Assembly: GCA_048213135.1 (NCBI GenBank)
Contig: PS015713.1
Coordinates: 12,334 to 51,966, forward strand
Direction: 5' to 3'
DNA: 39,633 nucleotides
Source: Reclinomonas americana ATCC 50394
Lineage: Eukaryota; Jakobida; Jakobea; Jakobida
Both the position numbers and the translations under genes were made by a program. Positions within the stretch are counted from its first letter, which is position 1. Every line of letters begins with the position of its first letter. The notes under the pieces were generated by a model. The model was not told the DNA's origin and did not search any database. It worked only from the letters and a program-made list of their open reading frames with translations. Shown here piece after piece: positions 32,977 to 39,633 of the stretch.

Positions 32977-33588
32977 GAGAGGAAGAGTGACAGCCGGTGA
33001 CGGATCACACAGCGGCAGTGTATATCCGATCAGTTGCCGAACATCCTTGAGTCGCAGAGTGAGAGAGGCGCACTGCTTGTGCGTCTCTGTCTGTGCCCTC
33101 TCTCTCTGCGCACAGTTTGCGACGTCGGAAAATGGAGAGTTGCATCATGATCAACACGCAGAAGAGGGAACAAGTCGATGAAGGGCACTGTGCCACACTA
33201 TTTCACACACACATGCAGACAGACTGAGAGAGTGACAAAGAGATTAAGGGACAACTCGCAGGTTTTCTCGCATGTTTTCTGTGATCAATAATTCTCTCTC
33301 TCTCTCTCTCTCTCTCTGTGTCACTGTCTGCAACGACGAGATATGGATTTGTCAAGAGCAAGATCTTTCTCGGAAGATGGAACTCATGCATATGCGCAAG
33401 GTACTGTGTTGCACACAAGCAATCACACACAGCGTGTGTGCGACACCTCTTTCGCCTTCGATTAGTGGCCATCCGTCACGCCTCCTGTGCCATCGGCCGC
33501 GCATTCCGAAGGCAACCAACGATTCAGCGATGCGCTGTGTCGATCCCTTTCCAACAACGACACATAAACGCTCTTTCTCCTCCCCTCT
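32977..33588 (-). repeat. Two orphan copies of the kinase-gene 5' leader
   Basis: Between the 3' ends of the plus-strand NTPase and a minus-strand kinase gene. A copy at about 33040-33300 matches 28800-29100 (gatgcaactctccatttt, cgacgtcgcaaactgtg, and 'gatcacagaaaacatgcgag' on the minus strand). A more diverged copy lies at about 33318-33375 (tatctcgtcgttgcagacag on the minus strand). Neither precedes an ankyrin exon now; the sequence downstream of them is the NTPase 3' end. No gene is supported here. Confidence 0.6.
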
Positions 33589-36500
33589 TCACTGCAACTC
33601 CATCGTGAATCCACCCAGCTTCTCTCGCAAATCTCCCATCACCGCTCGAGCAGTCGCCGCTGTCGGTCGTCCGTCTTCATCGTACAGCGACATGCACCTG
33701 CTTCCGTGATGAGACGCAATCCGCAATATCACAGACTCCGTTTGCTACTCTCACACGCAACTGCACTCCCAGTCGCAGCATTCCGCGTGCCACATCTGCT
33801 GGCCACTCACCCGCCGTGGCATCGCTCTTCTTCACCGCATCCACGGCGTCCAGTGCACGCTCCCACCGCGGCGCGCGATCCACCAGCACGTGCGCATCGC
33901 TTCCCGTCAGCAGCTGCAACAGAATCAACCCCACAGCGTGCATGTCCATCGACTTGCGGATATTGCCGGAGCGCAAGAAGAGCGGATCAATGTAATGCGG
34001 GGTGCCAGCATGAGAAGATGTGCGTCGGTGGGTCTGTAGCACAAGAAGGCAAGAGGGGACGATGGTGAGACACAGCCGAGTGATGCGATGCAGAAGGCGC
34101 CTCTCCCGCATTGCCGCTCACCTCCCCGGCATCAAAGATGCGAGCAATACCGAAATCCGCGAGACGCGGCTCACATCGATGGTCGAGGAGGATGTTGGAG
34201 GGTTTGAGATCGCGGTGAATAATATCGTTCTAAAATTAAGCAGCAGGAGGTGAGAAGGGATGACGAATGTGAACGAAGAATGGCTATCTCAATAAAGAAA
34301 AGCAAGAGAAGGAGAGAAAGACGAGAACGATTGGCACGGAGCGAAGAGTTCAACAGAGTGGCATGCTCGATGGGTGGATGGGCAAACAACCCATTACTGT
34401 GCATGAAACAGTGATGAGAGAATGGCCATGAAGTGCATCGACACCCCTCGCTACTCGAGAATGGGAGTGGTAAGTCCAGGGTGTTCAAAACAATGCAGAG
34501 GAGAAAAATAGCCTCCCAAGAAGACAGGACGGAAGAAGAGCCACACTCACGAGATACGCGGTGATCAACCCAATCTACAACACCACAGACGAGACAGAGT
34601 CTCCGAAAAAAGGCACAACAGAAAAGAAGTGCCACGCTCACCTGATGTAAAAAGCACACGCCCTCGACAATACCGAGGGCAATTTGTACACGCTCCAGCA
34701 CCGTCAATGGCAACATGCCGTCTGCGCGCTTCAGCAATCGCACTTCCAGATCGTGACCACTGTGACAGGAAAGCACAGAGAGACGAATGAGAGTCAGAGT
34801 GACCTGATCAGACAAGCGTTGTCATTCTATGATTTTCATTCTCACTTCTTGCGTCCTCTCATCAAATGCACCACTAGCCCACTCCACATTCAAGTCTCGC
34901 CCTCGTCAACACCGATCTGCGCGTTTTCCCTTCCTCCGATCGCCTTCTTTTCTTTCCGCTCAGCCTGTCACTGTTTCTCTCTCCAACACACACTCACGCA
35001 TTCCGCACATCTAATCAGCTCGTTTCCCCCACCCTCCGTTCGCTTTCTTCTCTCTCTCTGAGGCAATTATCCCCGTCTCACAGTCTTCCATTTTCGCACT
35101 CTCTTGCCCTCACTAGCACTCTAACTTATCTCTCCGCCTCTCCTCTCTCGCCTTACGATCTTCCATGCCGGTCGCACTCTCTCTTTCTCTCGCAGACATC
35201 CACTTACCGCATGGCTCGATACACCAGACAACGCTCTTGGACAACATCGCCATCACCTACAAGTGTGGAATACCCGAGCAGTGGAACAAGTCGCCGGTGG
35301 CGCAGTCGACCAATGGTGTTCAACTAGGAGCGTGTGAGAACAGAGACTCTTGCTTTTCTTCCTATTCCATCATCCCTCACCTCCGCTTCATACGACTCCA
35401 TCGCCCACGGCACACTGCTATTCAGCCGCTTGATCGCCACATCTTCGTCAATGAGATAACAGAGATAGACTTCTCCATGACCGCCCTCTCCGGCCTTCAA
35501 CCGGGGAGAAAACGAGTCGGTCGCCGCCAGCACATCGCTCCAGATGTATTCACGCAGGCGGGAGGCAATAGAGGCTGCATTCACGCAAACACACGATGTG
35601 AGTGTCAGCACGTGTGACAAGGCGGCAAATCGCACTGACCATTGAGAGCTTCAAGCTGACGCTCCAGATACGCAGATCGTTGCCGTTCGGCGGCGAGCAG
35701 CAGCTCCAGCTTCCCGCGGGCATGGACATGCTGCTCCAAATCGCGTTGCAGCTGTGCGACTTGCTGCTGTTCTTCCGCAACTACACGCGCCAGCTCAGCA
35801 TTTGATTGCTCTTTGTCGGCAACGTCGCGTAGCAACTGAGTGTTGGCCAGCTGAAGTTGCGCAACAACATCCTCGTGGTCTTGTCGCTGCCGTTCCGACT
35901 GCCGCAGTTGCTGCGATTGTTGTTGCAAAAGCCGTGCGATGAGAGCATCCTTGTCGGCAACTTGAAGGTTCTCGCCAACAGCCTGTACGGACCACAGTAC
36001 AGCAGTTAGACAACCCAATCAACAAAGTGAAGTCAAAGTGACTCGCCTGGTATTCATGCGCTGTCCATGTACGATTCGCGCATACGCACACGTAAGCAGG
36101 CAGAGTACTACCCTAGCAGACGTCACAGACAACAGAGGAATACCTGCTTGCGGCGGCGGCTGACCAGCAAGTTGGTCGAGCAAATCGGCAACTTGTTGCT
36201 TGCCTTTTTCGCGTGCCAGTTCGGTCGCTGATTTGCCCCTCTTGTTAACCATCGGGAGGAGCTCGGGAAAGCGAGTGGCAAGAAGCTGTACGACGGCCTC
36301 GTGGCCATCAGAAGCAGCAAAATGCAACGCAGAAGACTGATCATCGGCGACAGCAAGCACAATTTCCGTCGGGCACCGCCGTTCATCGGCAAGCAACCAT
36401 TCCACCACTCGCAGTTGACCCCAGGCGGCAGCAATCATCAGTGACGTCCAGCCAAAGTCGTCGACCATGTGTGCAAGCTGCAGGCCAACACCACTCTCCT

Positions 36501-38079
36501 CCCACAGATACTCCAACACGGAAAGATGTCCACGTTGAGCTGCGAAGTGAAAAGCTGAGCCGCCGTCAAACCTGTTCATCTCCTCCTTTTTCAACAAGGT
36601 CTGTGGGCCTGCACGCGCAACCAATTCGCGCAGAGAACTGACGTCGCCTGAAATCCCCATCTCCCACGCAATCTTCCTCTGCGGCTGAGGAGGATGCACT
36701 GTGACAAGCACAAAAATCGCAGTTACAAAATGCTGTAGCACATCAATGGCCGAATTTACAACTGCTAAAAGTGACATACCGGCAAGTCGAGGTGGTGGCT
36801 GAAGAGGAAGAGACCGTGGCTGCTGCTGTTGTTGACGTGGGAGCGCTTCCTGCTCCGCTGCGAGGCGGTCGAGCAACTCGGCCACGTCCTGCTTGCCTTC
36901 GGCTCGAGCCCACTGAGCCGCCGTGTTACCCTTCTTGTCAACCATTGGTATGAGGTCGGGAAAGTGAGTTGCGAGAAGTCGCATGATGGCTTCGTGGCCG
37001 TTCACGGCTGCCTGATGAAGCGCAGTCCGCTGGTCTACATTGTCGACTGCCCGAACCAAGTCCGGCCAGCATCGTCGCTCATCGACAAGCAACCATTCCA
37101 CAACTGCCAAGTGACCCCAGGCGGCAGCAATCATCAGTGGAGTCTCGCCAAAATCATTGACCATGCGAATGATCTGTGAGCCAACACTACTCTCCTCCCA
37201 CAGGTACTCCAAGACAGACAGGTGGCCACCAAGAGTAGCACAGTCGAAGGCTGAGTAGCCAGACGCGCGAGTCTCTTCTTTCTTGAGCAGAGTTTGTGCA
37301 CCCTCACGCGCCACCAACTCGCGAAGTGCCTCCAGATCGCCTTCCGCTGCCAGCTCCCATGCCTTCTTCCGATGTGGCAGTGGGGGAGCACTGCCAACCA
37401 CTGCAGAAGAGAAGGTAATCACCGAATCCATTGGTAGAGTGCTACAGACTGCCGTAAAACGAACTCACCTACTGGTGGAGGAAATCCGGGTGGCGGCGGT
37501 GGTAGTTGTGCAGCGACGAGGTCAAGCAAGTCGGCCACCTGTTGCTTACCATGGTCGTGGGCTACTTGGGCGGCTGTCCTGCCAACATTATCGACCATGC
37601 GAACGAGATCGGGAAAGTGATCGGCAAGGAGCCGCACGACAGCTTCGTGGCCATTCATGGCAGAAAAATGCAACGCAGTGACACGATTAGCGTTGGAGAC
37701 CGCCCGCACCATATCCGGCGGACATCGTCGCTCATCGCCCAGCAACCACTCCACCACTTGAAGCTGACCATTCCAGGCAGCAATCATCAGCGGAGTCTCA
37801 CCGAAGTCGTTGACCATTTGTGCGAGTTGTGGTCCAACACCACTCTCCTCCCACAAGTACTCCAACACAGGTAGGTGGCCATTAAAGGCGGCATAGTCAA
37901 AGGCCGTGTTTCCATGCGCACCAGTCTCCTCTCTCGTCAGCAGCGTGTGCGCATTCTCCCGCGCCACCAACTCGCGCAGCGCATGTAAGTCAGCACTCGC
38001 CGCCATTTCCCATGCCTTCTTCCTCTGCAGCTGTGGTGGAGCACTGCGACAATCGAAGAGGCACACGCACACATACACA

Positions 38080-38125
<46 letters not shown>

Positions 38126-38161
38126 TCACGTAGTTGAGAGACGATTTAACTCGCGCTTCAT
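33589..38161 (-). CDS. Three ankyrin modules - coiled coil - TKL/RLK-like protein kinase
   Basis: Minus-strand exons in order: 38130-38161, 37469-38043, 36780-37400, 36144-36698, 36049-36062, 35640-35982, 35381-35574, 35208-35323, 34642-34759, 34122-34229, 33762-34033, 33589-33697; sum 3057 nt, 1018 residues. Exons 2-4 are three full copies of the ankyrin module that the other cluster genes have once; each starts near (R)KKAWE or RKIAWE and contains WTPL- or TPLMIAA-like and TALHFAA-like repeats. A 14-nt exon (AHEYQ) with a GC donor precedes a Gln-rich coiled coil (residues about 600-713). The kinase (714-1018) has [56 protein letters not shown] in place of DPE, and DEDGRPTAA. Exon 1 differs from its relatives: ATGAAGCG and about 10 residues rather than ATGAG. 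Substrate and ligand are unknown. Confidence 0.78.
38086..38123. repeat. (GA)n microsatellite in intron 1 of the three-module kinase gene
   Basis: About 18 GA units on the + strand, preceded by CA-rich sequence. It lies in the intron between the 32-nt first exon and the first ankyrin module. Confidence 0.9.
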
Positions 38162-38620
38162 TGTGAAACGTGATGCGCGGCACACCTGCCACTGCCTCCA
38201 CTCGCTTCACCGCCCTGCACGGCGCCCATTCGTGATCACAATGCACCTTGTCACTCAGAGGACATCGGTCCACTCCGTCGACGTCATTTTACACCAGATG
38301 TTGACGAGGGTCAAGAATGATTCTCCCAAGTGGTATCGGAAAAGCAACTTGGTGGTCTCCTCTCACAGAGTAAGGGAGACCACAGAAACAAGCAGTCTTT
38401 TCAGTACGGAGAGGACAGATGGCTCCTGTCAACTGTCCTCGAAGTCTGCTAAAGCTGCGACAGTTGATATGCTTCCTGTACCATCTCTCTTTGCTCCAGT
38501 CATACTCACTTCACTTCCTCACAGCTCTATTGCTTTCTTCTCCACTCCTTCGCAGTCTCCTTGTACCTTTCCTTCCCCATTCATCATACAAACACATTTC
38601 ACTGCCCTTCACATCCCCGT
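38162..38620. other. Intergenic region, kinase promoter side to protease 3' end
   Basis: About 460 nt with no supportable gene. It should hold the promoter of the minus-strand kinase gene and the 3' flank of the minus-strand protease. The leader motif seen at other kinase genes is not obvious here. Confidence 0.5.
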
Positions 38621-39276
38621 TTACGTGTTCACGTAGCAGCCCCAGTCGAGGATGCTGCACACGTTCGCACGCGCGACGTGCATGTAGCCACGGTCGCCCC
38701 AGCCTGCGCCCCAGCTGTCCACCGGAGCGTAAGACAACAGAAGAGCACACCGAAGACTGCCGATCGGAGACAAACCTGTTGCGCACAAGGTACGAGCTGT
38801 TGTCAAAGCCCACGACGGCGACGCAGTGCTGCAACACGCGACAGAGATGTCAGCACAATTGCGGAATCCGCCAATGACAAGCAGACGCAACATTGGTGGC
38901 GCCATTGTTGGGGCAGTCGGGACCGGTGTAGATACCGCCGCTGTAGTGCTGGAACGAGGCGCTCACCCTGCATGGATAATCAGTGCCAACTCAAAGAATA
39001 AATAAAACAAGAGAGCCGAACTCACCACACGCACACCGACACTGGTCGCGAGGACACGGCAGACGTCTGTGCAAACAACGAGGTTAGAATTCACAATGTC
39101 CCTCGCGAGTGATCGTCGAAGCTTACCATGCCAGCATCCTACCAAGACAGAGAGTCAGCGATTGAGGAGACAGACAGAGATTGCAGACAATAACGTACCG
39201 AGCGAGGCACGCTGTAGAGACCAGTGACACGGCCGCCCACTTGCGACGGGTTGAAGCGGCAGCCCAGTTGCACGCC
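38621..39276 (-). CDS. Papain-family (C1A) cysteine protease, 3' part
   Basis: Minus-strand exons: 39199-39276, 39127-39138 (12 nt), 39026-39066, 38892-38967, 38776-38828, 38621-38714. All phases agree and the stop is TAA at 38621-38623. The joined product has CRFNPSQVGGRVTGLYSVP, RPVSVCVWVSASFQHYSGG, IYTGPDCPNN, the catalytic-His segment NHCVAVVGFDN, and the catalytic-Asn segment RNSWGAGWGDRGYMHVAR, ending DWGCYVNT. These are hallmarks of cathepsin L/papain-like proteases, which cleave proteins in lysosomes, food vacuoles or outside the cell. The exons with the catalytic Cys, propeptide and signal peptide must lie upstream, partly or wholly beyond the right edge. The 12-nt exon (DAGM) fits where homologues have an EAAL-like segment. 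Confidence 0.85.
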
Positions 39277-39569
39277 CTGCGACAGCATGGAGGGAAGGTG
39301 AGAGGCGATACGAAGAAGGGATAGCCTCAAACAGGGAGAGTGAAAAATGCAAAGAGGAGAGACAAGAGAGAGGCGCGATAGGGAAAAACAGCATCAGGAG
39401 CGTAGCGAACGAAGAGGTGAAAGTACAACGAGAAACTGTAAGAGATGTGAGAAGAAATACTCACGCACACACATAGAGAGATCAAAGAGAAATGAAATAT
39501 TGCAGCATCAGCTGAGTTACGAATATAGAGGGGGAAAGCTCAATGAGAGACAAAGATATAAAATACGCA

Positions 39570-39615
<46 letters not shown>

Positions 39616-39633
39616 TAGAGAAGTACGACGACG
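39277..39633. other. Unresolved upstream part of the protease gene and (GA)n run
   Basis: I could not identify further protease exons here. A (GA)n run occupies about 39570-39612, and the window ends with gtacgacgacg, the same type of ACGT/ACG-rich sequence that borders the internal gaps. A scaffold gap may follow; that cannot be seen. Confidence 0.5.

Noticed and set aside
1-39633. CRISPR arrays, prophage, bacterial operons, ribosome binding sites
   Set aside because: The sequence is intron-rich eukaryotic DNA. Repeats seen are microsatellites, minisatellites and gene-derived duplications without regular spacers.

Overview
The window looks like nuclear DNA from an intron-dense, GC-rich microbial eukaryote. 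Genes are split into many exons with GT-AG introns, mostly 50-100 nt. There are also long pyrimidine-rich introns, (CT)n/(AC)n/(GA)n microsatellites and four assembly gaps. Two genes fit mitochondrial targeting or function. A BBS10-like chaperonin suggests, by inference, a lineage that keeps cilia or flagella. I cannot name the species. All gene models were built by hand from motif continuity, splice-site phase and agreement between paralogs. For five genes the summed exon lengths are exact multiples of three.

Layout: (1) 140-5085 +, mTERF-family protein with a mitochondrial-type presequence. (2) 5494-9459 + and (3) 10116-14240 +, tandem paralogs with the order ankyrin repeats, coiled coil, HEPN-like module, protein kinase. 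(4) 14564-19738 +, BBS10-like group II chaperonin. (5) 19763-about 22470 -, WD40 protein with two DWD-like boxes, tail to tail with gene 4 and only 24 nt away. (6) 22.5-24.9 kb, microsatellites, duplicated blocks and a tandem repeat of about 140 bp. (7) 24943-28556 -, ankyrin, coiled coil, TKL/RLK-like kinase. (8) 29458-32976 +, P-loop NTPase with Crinkler-like motif order. (9) 32977-33588, orphan copies of the kinase-gene 5' leader. (10) 33589-38161 -, three ankyrin modules, coiled coil, TKL/RLK-like kinase. (11) 38621 to the right edge -, 3' part of a papain-family cysteine protease.

The main theme is a cluster of four ankyrin-kinase genes in two subfamilies. They share the ankyrin module, a 14-38 nt linker exon and the coiled coil, but carry different kinases. 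Subfamily I (genes 2 and 3) inserts a domain of about 230 residues that resembles DZIP3-type HEPN domains and keeps an R-x4-H motif. Ankyrin + HEPN-fold + kinase is the same set of parts as RNase L, in a different order. A role in stress or innate-immune signalling is inference only. The cluster also shows exon-module triplication, introns that grew by duplicating the catalytic-loop exon end, a patch of apparent gene conversion, start codons on 5-nt coding exons, and a recurrent unusual 5' splice site, GTTGCG.
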